Shown here in pieces: positions 48,029 to 60,145 of a DNA stretch of 64,000 bases. The position numbers were made by a program, and so were the translations under genes. Location: the NCBI RefSeq assembly GCF_001540865.1, contig NC_033628.1, positions 10,778,415 through 10,842,414 on the forward strand. The letters run 5' to 3'. The notes under the pieces are model-generated. The model searched no databases. It saw only the letters and a program-made list of their open reading frames with translations, and was not told the origin of the DNA. Positions within the stretch are counted from its first letter, which is position 1; each line of letters begins with the position of its first letter. Source of the stretch: Ananas comosus (taxonomy: Eukaryota > Streptophyta > Magnoliopsida > Poales > Bromeliaceae).

Positions 48029-48330
48029 TCACTCACAGGGCACAATGGTTGGCTCCATGGGTGTGGATATGCTCCTTGCACACATCTCAGGCCCTATTGT
48101 TGTCACCCCTTCTTCCTGATTACATATGAAAAATAATTTCTCATTAGCAAATTTCATATATAGTTTTATCTGAGCTTCAGAATGAAATAGAACGAAAAAG
48201 TGGATGCAACACACCTTGGCGAGGTTCCGGAAGTAAGTAGTTGTGTAGTTGCCTGTCGGGAAGCAAGCTTCTATTAGATCTGCTAAAACCAGCTGCGGTT
48301 GCGAGATTGCTCCGTCAAACCAATCTTCGC

Positions 48331-48362
<32 letters not shown>

Positions 48363-49912
48363 AAAAAGGAAGTTAGCAAGATTTAGTAAACAAACACTTC
48401 ATATGAAAAATATCTGGTATGAAGTATTAGAAGACAATTAGAGGTGGTTTTTGCAATGATCCTTCATTTTGTCATTTTGCATCTGAACGAAATCAAAATT
48501 TTGTGCAGTCTATGCCACAAGTCTGATCGTTACCGATAGTAGTTGAGTTGCGGAGTCTTTTGTCGTATCTCCATAAGCTTTGGTTTGTGATGAAGCCAAA
48601 ACAGGAATTGTCTCCGATGTTCATGTTCTCCAAAAATGTTGATAGTGTATACTCTACAGGCTCCGAAGTGTATGTCTGATCGATCACCACGTCCACCGTC
48701 TGAGAGAATCCATAATCTGTTACTCTCCCTGGTTTATATTTCTTTGAGAATTTTATTCAGATCTTTGGTTTTTCGAAGTTTTAGAAGAATCATGATGATA
48801 AATGCTATTTTTGTGATACTTATGTGAAACACTAAGTTACCAATTACTTTCATAATCATTTTTATCTAATTTTTTTTTTAAACAGATCTCACAAGTATTC
48901 TCAGCAAAGATTTATGCCTTGTGCAAGCACTTTTTCTGTTATAATTTACGTGAAGTTCGATCCAACTGTGACAATGAAGATGGAGAATCGAGTACAGGTA
49001 AGTAACTAATCATTAGAAGGCTCCAAGCAGTAATCAGATTCATATGAATAATAATTTCCATCGGAATTATTCACAGCATGTAGAGATTGCCAAAGAAACT
49101 TACGCAAAGGATGGCATGAAAGTTGTCCATATCCTCTGGATCTGAAATATTGTAGCTATTGTTGGTGATGGTCTCATCAATATTCTCCCCTCCCGCATCC
49201 GTCACATACTGTTCAAGGACACAATATTGTCAAACATGTAAAATCTCAAGTTCTTCCCATCATTTACTAATTTCAAGTTTGCGGACACTGTAAAGGAAGT
49301 CAGATTCTACCTGCAGCTTGTAACTTTCTTTAGCAAACGACCATACTCCCTGCAAGTGAGGCCGACAGGATTATAGTAAGTAGCTATGCCTAACTTATGA
49401 AATACTAGTGGGGAAATCACAAGCCTTGAATAGGACATAAACGCTATCGCTAACCTGCTTGAACTCCACCCATGCTACTATAGGCTTGAACTTTGTTTTA
49501 CGATTTGCAGCTACTTTGTTTAAACACATGTAATTTGATTTGACCTGCAACATTCATCTATTAGAGATACAAATCATGTTCAACCATAGTCTTTTTAGAG
49601 GTTACTAATTGTCCTTGTTTGAATTAAACTAAGGCTTATTCTATTGCTTCACAAATACGAGCTATATAAAAGCAAAATAAATAAATGGCTAGGAACTATA
49701 GTTTTCCAAAATTGGCTTTACAATAATATAAAGTTATCGGCCATCAGGTTACAGATGTTATGCAGCTGTGAATAATAATAGTTAAAGCTGGACTTAACTG
49801 CGTCATAGACTGAATTAGCTCTGACTTCTGAGTTTGTGAAAGCTCCCAAGTTCTTGATCCACTCTGCCCTCTAAACAAACATCAGAGAGACAATGGAGTT
49901 GTTATGATTCAG

Positions 49913-49943
<31 letters not shown>

Positions 49944-51848
49944 TGGGGCTACTATACTCTTATGAGTATAGACCTTCTTGTACTCATAAATTTTTAACCG
50001 TTGATTGATGGGATGTGTGGTTAGGATGATGATGGTCCCCACTTAAAATGATAGTGATCCCCTAGGGTTGAGTGGGTAGTTAGTTGAATAGTATGATCTA
50101 ACAGGTGGTAATGATCAATGGAATAAATTTAAGGTCCGAAAACTTATGAGTATAAGAAAGCCAATACTCATAAAAGTGTAGTAGCCGGACTCATTTATTT
50201 ATATATTTATATATTGAGAAATACATCAAATGTATGTATATATCTACTAAGTAGGATGTAAGTGTTGTTGAACTTATTAAGATTAATTACATAGTGACAT
50301 TACATGCAAATAAAATGGGCCATACCTGCAGAGGAGTCGTCTCATCGGATGGTACAAATGCTGCAAAATTGCAGGCTTGTTCTGCATCTACTTCGCTTAT
50401 GAAATGTGCTGTGAATTCTGATAGTTGACGTATGTCTGTCTTGTTTACAAGCTGGATACTACCGTTTGCGTATGATTGCAGCACACACTGGGAGGTAACT
50501 TGGTCCGATGTCATTCCTTTTAAGGTCTCTAACACCCCAAGTAACTGCATGTTTCTTATTGATCATTAGTAAAATGAGTTTCAGTTGAAAAGAAAATTGA
50601 AAGATGAACATAAAAACTTTTAGGTACTTTGTCATTAACTAGCTAGCTGAATTTTGGTCCCCGACAGTTATTAGCTGTCTTTTTTTTTTTTTTTCTGTTT
50701 CCCATCAATTTGTATCGGTATCATGTTCAGTACTTAGTCGCCTTTGTGAAATGACAATGAGACTGCGAATATTAAGGTGCATTGAAACAAACAGAATCTG
50801 CATTAGATATCCTAAATGTGTGTATAGTTGGAAAACTTATTGAATGAAATAGAAATTAAGTATTGTGTTTTATTTTCATTCCTTTTCAGATGGGAAGTTT
50901 ATGTGAAGCTGTATAAACCATTCCACTGCATATTAAGAGATACTGTACCATGTTTACTTACACAACAGCAACTCTCACCTCAAAGAACGACACTGCAAAA
51001 GGCAAAAAGTAAGCAGGAAATTTACTTCATCAGTTCGGTAAGTGAAGAACATCAAATTGATTTCGTAAATGCAAGTGCCAACATCTATAGTTTATGTACT
51101 TCCAATTTTCTTTTTATTATATTATATGATTTTATTCATTGACAAGGCTACGCGGATTTTGAATCTACTAGTGATTTGGAAGTATCTAGCAGTTTATCAC
51201 TGAAGCAAACAATTGTCTTTTTAAAGATGCTTATCTGAATGTTTTGATGTACAGAAGAGAGAAAGAAGATAAAAAACAAACTTATCATTATGTGGACTAA
51301 TTTTTTTCCCTAGAGTTTCCATCCTGTCCTTTTTTTTATTCTCCTCTCCTTTTCTCTTCCTTCATTGTAACAACATGTTTAAGAATCAAACATGTAACAA
51401 AATTGATCTATACGATAATAAATTGAATTACTCACCGGGAGTACTCGTCGTGTCGACGGAGTAATTGGAGAGGGGAATCACAAAGGATTTGATCCTCCCT
51501 GTGCAATACTTTGTCCTCGCCGCCATTCGCGAAGTACTCTGCTTGTTTTCGCCATAACAAAAGCATTGATAAGAAATCAAAGCACACGTAATGTTTGAAT
51601 CAGCAAGTATTTACCTGCATGAGAAGATAACTCTTTCCATCAACGCTGTTCTTAATGACCTTGAAGCTCTGGCCATAGTAAATTTGGAACAAACGAGCAT
51701 CGATCACTTTAGAGATGTTCCCCACCACAGGGTTAGCTTTGGAAGCTCCTCCCACGCTCACTACAGTGTGGTCGAAGGAGAAAAAGAACAAGAAGAGTAC
51801 ACATAGAGAAGAAGAAGAAGAGGAAGAGGAAGAGGAAGAAGAAGCCAT
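48029..51848 (-). CDS. conserved plant secreted protein, 11 exons, 412 aa
   Basis: Eleven GT-AG exons join without a frame error: 51848-51615, 51538-51436, 50992-50979, 50544-50326, 49870-49799, 49544-49455, 49349-49311, 49208-49104, 48699-48534, 48324-48215 and 48115-48029. Residues 1-33 are a signal peptide after a 12-Ser run ([12 protein letters not shown] core). Then come [134 protein letters not shown] and a C-terminal [19 protein letters not shown] recall close homologues in plants without an assigned function. The segment ending LVLADLIE resembles the C-terminal part of TroA-like bacterial solute-binding proteins, so a substrate-binding fold is possible (inference). Exon 3 is only 14 nt. 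Intron 4 carries a TA-flanked element. Confidence 0.88.
49914..50200 (+). mobile_element. TA-flanked element B2 in an intron
   Basis: A TA microsatellite (49914-49940) leads into TGCTGGGGCTACTATACTCT. The element ends GTGTAGTAGCCGGACTC near 50193. It matches B1 at 28271-28525 at about 90 percent by eye. It lies in the 455-base intron between exons 4 and 5 of the minus-strand gene. Confidence 0.8.
50979..50992 (-). other. 14-nt coding microexon
   Basis: Minus-strand TGTCGTTCTTTGAG sits between TTTTGCAG and GTGAGAG. It takes phase from exon 2 (one base) and gives Val-Ser-Phe-Phe-Glu, ending in phase 0 where exon 4 begins Leu-Leu-Gly. Without it the flanking exons are out of frame. Confidence 0.87.
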
Positions 51849-53248
51849 TGTTGACCAGCTCTGCTTCTTCCAAACTCTTCTGATGGAAAGAGATGGGAGG
51901 AATGATGATGAAAAGTAGTGGTGGGTTTGGCAGAAAACTTTGTGTAGCTTTTTGTTAAATCGTATGATCGTAATCCTTATTCTCTAAAAACTTAAAAAAA
52001 AATTCAGCCTTTTTAAATAAATTCAAGAAGACGTGAAACTAAATTAAATAAGATGAAATTAAACGAAACAAAGAGCATGATAAAATTCAAACTGAGTACA
52101 TTAAAAGTAATTTAAAAATATTTATATTCAAAGTGGTGTTTTTCTTTTTTTTTTTTCCCCCTTCAGTGGGAAGAAAAAGCCAAGGAGTAAGGAATGAGGG
52201 GGTGATGCATGATGGAATGTGCATGCCCGTGACTCTGCTCTGGAAGGGAGAGGTTGGTTGCCTCTTTTTGTCATCAAGTATGCTTTAGTTAGGATTCTAA
52301 TTGTATTGTGTGTCTCTTTGCTTTTTAGCCTTAGCCCCCATACATGTGAGGAATTCCAGGGTACGATCTTTCGTCGCTGTTATCGGTGGGAATGGTGGTG
52401 CTCTTTATTCAATTATGACAGTAGTGGTGTTTCACCTGTGTCGTTTGGGTTGATCCTAATACTCTCAAGTTGGGCCCCAACTCAAATGAGTTTAACTTGA
52501 TCTGGGCCGATAACTGTAGGCCCGTTTGGTATTTTTGTTTCATCAAAACTGAAACTATAGATTGAAATTTTGAACTAAAGTAAAGTAAGGTGAAAATTAT
52601 CTCCACCTGACTATTTATTTCATAGTTATGAAAGTTTTTTCAATTCTACTGAATATATTTAAATATAACTAATATTATTTATTGCATTAGTTTTTATTTT
52701 TTATTTTTTTGCTTCTCTCTCAGTATAATTGTCTTTGATGCTATTTCAAATGACTAGAATTTCGATTGTATTTTTATTATAGCGTAATAATCAGCAAAAA
52801 TGACCATTTACCCCTCTCCACTTTTACCTGAATAAACAGGCCCTAAACAATCGTGCTTTCTCCCCGGTATGTAAGCAGATTAATTTTTACTTGTAATTTT
52901 CACTCTTACTAATTGCTTTCTTGTGGAAGCCGTGGGAAAGAAAAGCTTTCGTTGATATAATGGGAAATGGAGATTATCTTCTAGCATTGCATTAGTTAAG
53001 AATATAAAAATCGATCAACAAGATCGCCCAATCAATTAGCTAAAGGAAAACTCGGTACGAAGAGTCGCTCTCATTCCATGAAAAGAACAGTGCGTACACT
53101 CGATCGCAAGCAAGCGTAAGACATAAACACATGTAAGTATCTAATCCCCTCCTTAAAGTGCTTTTCACTAGTCGAAATAAGAAGAGCAGCAGTCCAAAAC
53201 CCTATAAAATTCTTAGGGCTAGGGTTAGGGTTAGGGTTAGGGTTAGGG
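51849..53248. other. intergenic between the secreted-protein and H4 genes
   Basis: Contains the divergent upstream region of the 11-exon gene, no other gene, and a possible MITE at about 52518-52845 (GGCCCGTTTGGT / ACAGGCCCTAAAC ends). 53100-53212 is probable H4 3' UTR. Confidence 0.45.

Positions 53249-53251
<3 letters not shown>
53213..53251 (-). repeat. CCCTAA tract at the H4 stop codon
   Basis: On the minus strand the H4 stop TAA is the first of seven in-frame stops spaced six bases apart (TAA CCC TAA CCC ..., with one TAG). The tract therefore begins inside the coding frame and runs into the 3' UTR. Confidence 0.95.
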
Positions 53252-53590
<339 letters not shown>

Positions 53591-53681
53591 TTAAAGCTTT
53601 GAGATGAGACGCTGCGAGAGAGAGAGATTTTTGTTTTTGTGAGGGGGGTGGGATGGGAAGAGGACGACGATTATTAGGAGG

Positions 53682-53689
53682 TATTTATA
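53682..53689 (-). promoter_or_regulatory. H4 TATA box
   Basis: TATAAATA on the minus strand, about 122 bases upstream of the H4 ATG, followed by CCTCCTAATAATCG. Confidence 0.8.
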
Positions 53690-53803
53690 GCTGCTGCGGC
53701 TGCTCTCTGTGGAGAGGAGAGTTCTCGGTGTCGATCCGTGGAGAGGTGGTCTCTGGTGGTTGGATTGGGAATCGACGGTTGATGTGAGTGAAATGATGGT
53801 GAA

Positions 53804-53821
53804 TGCGGATCGCTGACGTGG
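53804..53821 (-). promoter_or_regulatory. histone type I element (hexamer plus octamer)
   Basis: The minus strand reads CCACGTCAGCGATCCGCA. The known plant histone type I element is CCACGTCANCGATCCGCG, so 16 of 17 defined bases match. It sits about 115 bases upstream of the TATA box and confers S-phase expression in studied plants. Confidence 0.85.
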
Positions 53822-54021
53822 CCGGTGATGGCTCCATTTAGTTTTTCGCAAGAGTTTGGTGTTGTGCTAGCTGCCGGTCATCATTTTTTTTTTTTTTTTT
53901 TTTTCAGGGGAATGACTAGTTAAGTAATTAGCAATTTTTGTTATTTATCATCTTATAATTAAAAACAATACCATAACCCTATAAATTTGTTCAAGATGGA
54001 TCGAAGAATCTGCCTTATTTA

Positions 54022-54152
54022 GCACTGTTGGCTAAAAATGTGACGGTTGGTATTCGAAATTTTATATTCAAAATCTAGGTTTTTTTTATATTTTCAACTG
54101 ATTTTTTTTTAAACACGGATGAAGTGGATAGCTTGCAACTTTTTTTTTTACA
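54022..54152 (+). mobile_element. SINE, copy D (diverged)
   Basis: A TTGGCTAAAAATGTGACGGTTGG head, a weak B-box region and GATAGCTTGCAACTTTTT near the end. Order agrees with copy E immediately downstream, but it is worn. Confidence 0.45.
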
Positions 54153-54190
54153 TGAATTCAATTCTTACAATGATAAATGTATGATTTGAC

Positions 54191-54352
54191 TGACCATCCC
54201 TAGCTAAGTGGCAAAGAATTTGGCGGTTAGGACCCGAGATTCTAAGTTCGAATTCTAGTTGATTTATATTTTCGGTTAAATTTATTTCTAAATGAAATAA
54301 GCGAAGCTGATAGCATGCTACCTATCTCTTAAATAATAATAATAATAATAAT
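54191..54352 (+). mobile_element. SINE, copy E (best preserved)
   Basis: An A box TAGCTAAGTGG at 54201 fits the RNA polymerase III consensus TRGYNNARNNG. AGTTCGAATTC at 54245 fits the B box at 9 of 11. The body runs GGTTAAATTTATTTCTAAAT, GAAATAAGCGAAGCTG, GCATGCTACCTATCTCTTAA and ends in an AAT repeat. Confidence 0.8.
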
Positions 54353-55829
54353 AAATGTATGATTTGTTGGTAATCCGCTTTCTCTGTTTTCTTCCGGTAT
54401 AGATTACACCATGCCTTCTTTCCCTCTCTTTTCCTCTCTATTCAGTGCCTACTTGCCCTACTTTGTGGACCCAGATCTTCTATTTTAAGTTTGCTTGCTC
54501 TATTAAAGCCAGCATTACATTACAACTTACAGGTTGACCTAGACAGAATATGAGGCATTTTACATCAAAACAGATGTGACAAAAACCTTAAAATTTAACA
54601 TCAGGTCAAAACGCACGCAGACATCTAACAACAAGAACCTACAGTGGATTTGTCTTCTAATCTTGCTAAACTACTATGCTTATGATGCAAGACAAATTAT
54701 GAATATGAACTGTAACACAACTTATCTGAGAAAAAAACTTAATATTGACTGCAATAAGCGCTTAAAAAACGGATTCGTATTACCACGATGGCTTGATGTG
54801 CACAACTCATTGAAAATAAAGCTTACATTCATACTCTAGCAAAAATGCGATCACGGCTACGAAATGAAACAGAAGATATCACGGCAAGACCGATCCTCAA
54901 ACGCAACCTAAGATATGTTTTCAGATACCGCTATACAATTACAACCCATCTTTGCTCAATGGATACCAAAAACCCATTTTTAGCACCTGGTGTAAAGAAT
55001 GAGGTGAGAAGCACCTGGATACACGGAAAATTTATAGATCAATTCGTAGCGGGAGGCCAGAGAAAAGGGACTCGTAAGTTTCTGGACATCCAAGATGAAG
55101 GTTGCGGCAGAGCTGGAGTTCTTCTCTGGAATGTCGTTTTCGGCTTTTTCTGGAGGGCGCAGTCGAAGATGAGAAGATAGAGGAGATCATCTCGTCGAAA
55201 GCCAACTTTGACATGGTATCGGAGTTGGTTTTTCTATCCCCTTCTCTTTTTAAATGCCACAGGGGTGGAACATCTGACCAGCACAGTAAAATATAGTTAC
55301 ACCGCACTTGTTTAGCCTCTGAGTGGGCTCATGATGTATCAATTTATTGCCAAGAGAATCTGACCAGCTCTTTTGCTTGTGAGGATAAGTCAGTGTCCTA
55401 CAATCCAACAAGTATGGGGTCAAGAATAACTATCAGCGCTCGGTCATCTAGTTTACAGTCCAGATTTAAAAGATAAAACTCTCTGCAGCCATGCATTCCG
55501 CGATGAATGATTTTTACCCTAGATCACTACCTGAAAAGTCATCAAACTTGACCGAATCTTAGCAGCTTCTTCTATCTGAATGATATTATAAACAAACATC
55601 ATATTTGTGTCTTTTGCATCGAGAGCCTTAGGTCTTCCTTGTGAGAAACCACGGCATCTGAAGCAACTAGGAGGTTCCGTGTAGGTGACTTTGGTGCAAA
55701 ACCCGCATCTTCTGTCAATTCTGAATCTATAAATAAACGTAAAGCAGGAGATTGAACCCCCTAGCTAGTTAACTTCACCAGATGAAGTAACTGACAATAG
55801 ATTATAGAATTTGGAATTCCATAAATCTC
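54353..55829. other. intergenic and PPR 3' flank
   Basis: Frames at 54576-54839, 54845-55180 and 55032-55307 show no domain on either strand. The last 400-600 bases probably form the PPR 3' UTR. Confidence 0.45.
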
Positions 55830-57545
55830 TTATTGCGCTACTCTGACCAAATCATTCTCATCAGCTGCAGGAGGCTGCAACTTGAGTTGCTTACCAATCT
55901 CCTCCAACACTTCGTACATACTCCCAATCTCGGGTCGGGATTTGTCACCGACTAAAAATTTGTGAACTACCACGTTCAGATCTATCAATGTACAATCAGG
56001 TAACTTCTTTAGTCCCCTTTCCTTCATTACTTCCTGCAATTCCTTATACTTGTCCCATTTTGATGCAGCAGCATAAAGATTAACTAGAGGCACGTACCTC
56101 CTGCTGTTATCTGGCTCCAATTCAATCAATCGTTTCCCTAAATACTCCCCCACACTAATATCGCCTTGGACCTTAGCAAGCCAAATTACCGCACCCCATA
56201 CCGCAGACTGACCGTCCCACGGCATATTCTGGATTACTTTCAATGCTTCGTCAGGGCGTTGAACCCGAACAAAGAGATCAACAAGACACCAATGATGGGC
56301 AAAGCTCGGCTTAATACCATACACTGAGCTCATCATACCAAAGTACCTAAGGCCTTCCTCGACCAGACCTGAGTGACCGCAAGCAACCAAAACACCGATA
56401 AACGTGATATCGTCCGGTTTTACTCCGTCATGCAGCATCCTGGAGAAAAAGGAAAGAGCTTCTGCACCCCTGCCGGAACTCCCGAGACCCGAAATCAGAG
56501 CATTCCAAGAAATCAAATCCTTTTTTGGGGCTCTCTCGAACACCACCACGGCACCGTCCGGCGACCCAATTTTGCAGTAGAAATCCACGAGTGCGGAGCT
56601 CACGTGAGTCGGTATCCGCAACCACTTCCTGTGTAGAAACCCATGCACCATTTTCCCGTGTACCGCCAATTTGAAATGAGCAAACACCGACAACAGAGTA
56701 ATGATCGAGCAATCGTCGGGCTCCACTCCAAGCTCCTGCATCTGGTGGAATAACCAAAGGCCCTTCTGAAACATCCGATTCCGAACATACCCGTTGAAAA
56801 GCGTGGACCACGAGACGACGCTTCTGTTCGGCATGCTCCAAAACAACCGCTCCGCCTCATCGAAGCCTCCACTCTTAACATACCCATCAAGCAAGGAATT
56901 GTAAGACACCCTGTCTCTCTCCGGCATTTCATCGAACATCTGCCGGGCGAGATCCAGGCAACCGCACGAAGCGTACATGTGGATCAGCGAGTTGGGAATC
57001 GGCAAATGGCTCAAGAATCCGAGCTTCAGCGCGAAGCAGTGGAAGAGCTCGCCGTAATCGATCGAATCGCAGAGCTTGGCAGCGGTGACGAGGAGCGGAA
57101 ACGTGCAGCGGCTGGGGCGGCAGCCGACGGTGTTGGCGGCGCGGCAGAAGAAGGCGATGGCGTCGCGGGGGCGGGATCGGCGCACGATGGATTTGAGGGC
57201 CAGATTGGAGGCGACGGGGTCGGGGGAGCGGAGGTGGGCGGCGACGAGGGGTGCGGCGGCGGAGGCGGGGGAGCGGAGGCAGTAGAGGGCGACGAGGCGG
57301 CGCCCCGTGGGCTTGCGGAGCGCGGCGCCGGAGACGACGAGGACGGCGTGGGCGCGCTTGAGGTCGGAGAGGGAGGGGGAGGAGGCGAAGAGGAAGGAGA
57401 CGATGTAGGGGACGAGGTGGTGGTGGTGGTGGTGGTGGTGGTGGGTTATACTGGACATTGAACGGGAGGGGATGAGGAAGCGGAGGGGACGAGGTTTTTT
57501 TGGTTTTAGGACTTCAGTGGGGTGCGGAGGTGTGTATGAATCCAT
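55830..57545 (-). CDS. pentatricopeptide repeat protein, PLS/E type, ~571 aa
   Basis: An intronless frame. I choose the ATG at 57545 (MDSYTPPHPTEVLKPKKPR); a longer frame to 57680 adds a less likely leader and the next ATG is at 57458. A run of nine His follows (TCACCACC microsatellite in the coding strand). The middle is a string of ~35-residue PPR motifs of the PLS kind: SLIHMYASCGCLDLARQMFD, YNSLLDGYVKSGGFDEAERL, SWSTLFNGYVRNRMFQKGL, SWNALISGLGSSGRGAEALS and ITFIGVLVACGHSGLVEEGL. It ends in an E-type tail (VWGAVIWLAKVQGD ... YVPLVNLYAAASKWDKYKEL) and has no DYW deaminase domain. Such proteins bind organelle RNA and take part in C-to-U editing, often with a separate DYW partner. The target is unknown. 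The GC content is high at the 5' end, as in monocot genes. Confidence 0.92.
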   Translation of the reverse strand: MDSYTPPHPTEVLKPKKPRPLRFLIPSRSMSSITHHHHHHHHHLVPYIVSFLFASSPSLSDLKRAHAVLVVSGAALRKPTGRRLVALYCLRSPASAAAPLVAAHLRSPDPVASNLALKSIVRRSRPRDAIAFFCRAANTVGCRPSRCTFPLLVTAAKLCDSIDYGELFHCFALKLGFLSHLPIPNSLIHMYASCGCLDLARQMFDEMPERDRVSYNSLLDGYVKSGGFDEAERLFWSMPNRSVVSWSTLFNGYVRNRMFQKGLWLFHQMQELGVEPDDCSIITLLSVFAHFKLAVHGKMVHGFLHRKWLRIPTHVSSALVDFYCKIGSPDGAVVVFERAPKKDLISWNALISGLGSSGRGAEALSFFSRMLHDGVKPDDITFIGVLVACGHSGLVEEGLRYFGMMSSVYGIKPSFAHHWCLVDLFVRVQRPDEALKVIQNMPWDGQSAVWGAVIWLAKVQGDISVGEYLGKRLIELEPDNSRRYVPLVNLYAAASKWDKYKELQEVMKERGLKKLPDCTLIDLNVVVHKFLVGDKSRPEIGSMYEVLEEIGKQLKLQPPAADENDLVRVAQ

Positions 57546-60145
57546 GGTGTTTGAGGAAATGCCTCCATTGTTCTGAATAAATTCACATGGCATATATCCA
57601 TGTACATATATCAAGCAAAATATGAGCGTTGCATTTCGAAGAAACAGTTGACTGATTGTAAAAGCACTGCAATTTTTCATTCAAACCTGCATTACAAACA
57701 GTATTATTGTGCAGGTTTGAAATAGAGACTTCAATACTAACTTCTTTGGATCCACTGACTTTCCATACTGAAAGTGACAAAAAAATTTAATAATTGATAC
57801 ACAAGATCATAAGTTCCACGTCTAATTAATTCATATTTTTAATTAAATTTATTTAAAAAAGTTAAATAAAGCAGATAGTACTTTCTTTTTTTTTTTTTAA
57901 CGCATACATATCTATAAGATATATAGTAGAAAATCTTTTCTATACTTTGAATCAGACTAATGACTAATTCTATTAATAGCACCAAATCAACAGTACTATT
58001 AAATTTTCGGCCCTTAGATAAAGAAATTTATAGTTAGAATGATAATAGTTCCTAGAATTTAGTGGGTGGATGAAATAGTATGATCTTAGGAATGGTAATA
58101 AACAGAGGAGTAGGTCTAACGGACGAAAAATTTAGCTGCACCGAATGCTTGGTGTTATTGATAACATAATAGCCGAACTCTTATTCATTTTAGTATCTGT
58201 TCTAAATATTTTACTGATAAACAATATATTATCTGCACAGTTTGAAATGAAAATAAGAAAATAACTAAAATGGTTGTTAATATGTAGATCTAGTATTCAA
58301 GACAATCAACACTAGCCGGCGACCAACAACAAAACATAACAATCAAGCAGGTCACCACTAACTGTTGAAGAAATCTTCAAAAGCTTCCAGCATTTCCTTC
58401 CATTAGAAGTTCTTCCGAACACTCGAAAACCGGAGATTCTTACTAGCATACGATCACATGGACCCCTAACCAAGGCCTCTTGCCGTCCTCATAACTCATT
58501 TACATTGAAGCTTCTTAGATCTGCAGCCCAATACGGCAACCATCAGTAGGGTTTGGAAGAAGACATTGTAGAAATGTAAGCCAAAGGGTTCCCTCCGGTT
58601 CTGTTGTAATTACGATACATGAGCTCGTCTTGATTGTATGAACTAACCGTCATTCCAATGTTGTATGTGCCTCATTCTTTGTGCACTCCAAATAGCGTGT
58701 ACTGTTCACAGTGCAAGCTTAAACTTTACTCCTATAGTCGAGAGTGGCAAAACTTTGGTTGATGCGGATACTTCTCAGTCCACACAGATTCCTAGAGAGA
58801 GGACTCGAAGAAATCCACTGATGTAGAATCTTCAAAGGTCTCTCATGAAAATCACACTCCCCATACTGGATCTGTTCTTGAATAGTTATGAGTAGCTTTT
58901 TGCAGAGCTTTATCGATATGGGATCAAACCAGAGCGTAGCCGTGATCCTGCAAATGTCAAAAATGGCAATTATCATGAAATTATGTGATTTTCATACAAA
59001 CAGTGGCAAGGTTAAGAGATTCGCATTTTGTAATGAAACTACAAGCAAAACTGTAAAAGTACCCCCAGAAATTTTCTTCAGAATGGTAGGATATAGAGGG
59101 AGGCTGCGAATAACATGCAAAGGTTCGTGAAGGATTAAACAAAGCTTGCAGTACAAAAAGCCAACTCAAACAGTCGTATGTTTCAAGCAATGTCGATGCC
59201 ATAAAAAACTGAATGCTGAAAAATAAAGTGATATAAATGACAAGGAAGAGATTATAAAAGTGACATGGATGATGAACAAGGGTTGCAACAGGTTCATCTA
59301 GTTTCTAAATGGTGTTTTCTTTTGGGATTCTGGAAACTAGACTTTGACTCATGCTCAGTAAGCTTGACACAGCAGTTTCAGTAATTTAAGTTTGATTTAC
59401 TTCTCATTTAGCCCTTGGCCTTATTTTGGCAATTATTGGTCATATCCATGAAGGAGCAGATTTTTTTTATATAAACGATCCACAAGAAACTTACAACAGA
59501 AACTACTATAATCAGATCATTTCGGACTATTCTTTGCTAAGAATGAGCAATAGCTCATTTCAGATAGTCTGAAGCCATCTTAAAAATTTACAAGATAGGG
59601 GTCTTCATTTTACAAGGCTAAAGATGTTCCATCGCCAGCTTGACTAAATTTCATGATAGGAGGAAAACCCCGTGAATTAGTAGTCTTCGTCATGATCCTG
59701 CCACATCGAAAACCTTAGAGCTGTGTTACAATATGTCATCGATCTCTGAAACTAAAAGTTCATTTTTTTGACCGTAATACTAAGTTCATCAAGCAACAAC
59801 TTTACTAAATCACGTGGAACTTTTTAGATCAACTAGTATCTCCTAAAACTAGGCAAGCTTTAGCAAACTCAAACAATAAGATACGGCCATATCAAACAAT
59901 AATCTCAATAATTGCTGGGAGTGAACAATATCCTTATGATCGCAAATATAAACCAAACGAAAATTATGCTAAAATATCAGAAACAATTACAACTATGATT
60001 CCAAGATCATGGAAACAGTTGGCTACCTCCTTGTCTTTCGGAGCATTTGGTGTTTCCATCCTAAATGAAACAAATGTACCGGTAACTCACTCATTGTTCC
60101 GATAGATCAGGATAATTGCAAACTTCATATCAAGAAAAGCATCAC
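57546..60145. other. intergenic between the two PPR genes
   Basis: Includes a truncated SINE tail (57808-57900), a TA-type foldback at 57955-58185 (TATTAATAGCACCAAATCAA, end GCTTGGTGTTATTGATA), a short minus-strand frame at 58543-58653 and possible UTR exons of the downstream PPR gene. No complete gene is supported. Confidence 0.45.
57955..58185 (+). mobile_element. worn TA-type foldback, element D
   Basis: Ends CTATTAATAGCACCAAATCA and CCGAATGCTTGGTGTTATTGA with the interior words GTTAGAATGATAATAGTTCC and GAATAGTATGATC-like sequence shared with B1, B2 and C. No long TA repeat remains. Confidence 0.5.

Noticed and set aside
48320..48362. Regular CAA/GTT triplets that might suggest a short-repeat array
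   Set aside because: A simple trinucleotide microsatellite at an intron edge, with no spacers; not a CRISPR array.
56979..57461. 160-codon plus-strand open frame rich in Gly, Val and Glu
   Set aside because: Antisense to the GC-rich start of the PPR gene; no domain.
59690..60063. Possible tiny gene: METPNAPKDKE before a GT at about 60030 and a short frame ending DHDEDY near 59690
   Set aside because: The two parts do not join in phase at the obvious sites, and the segment may simply be 3' UTR of the P-type PPR gene.
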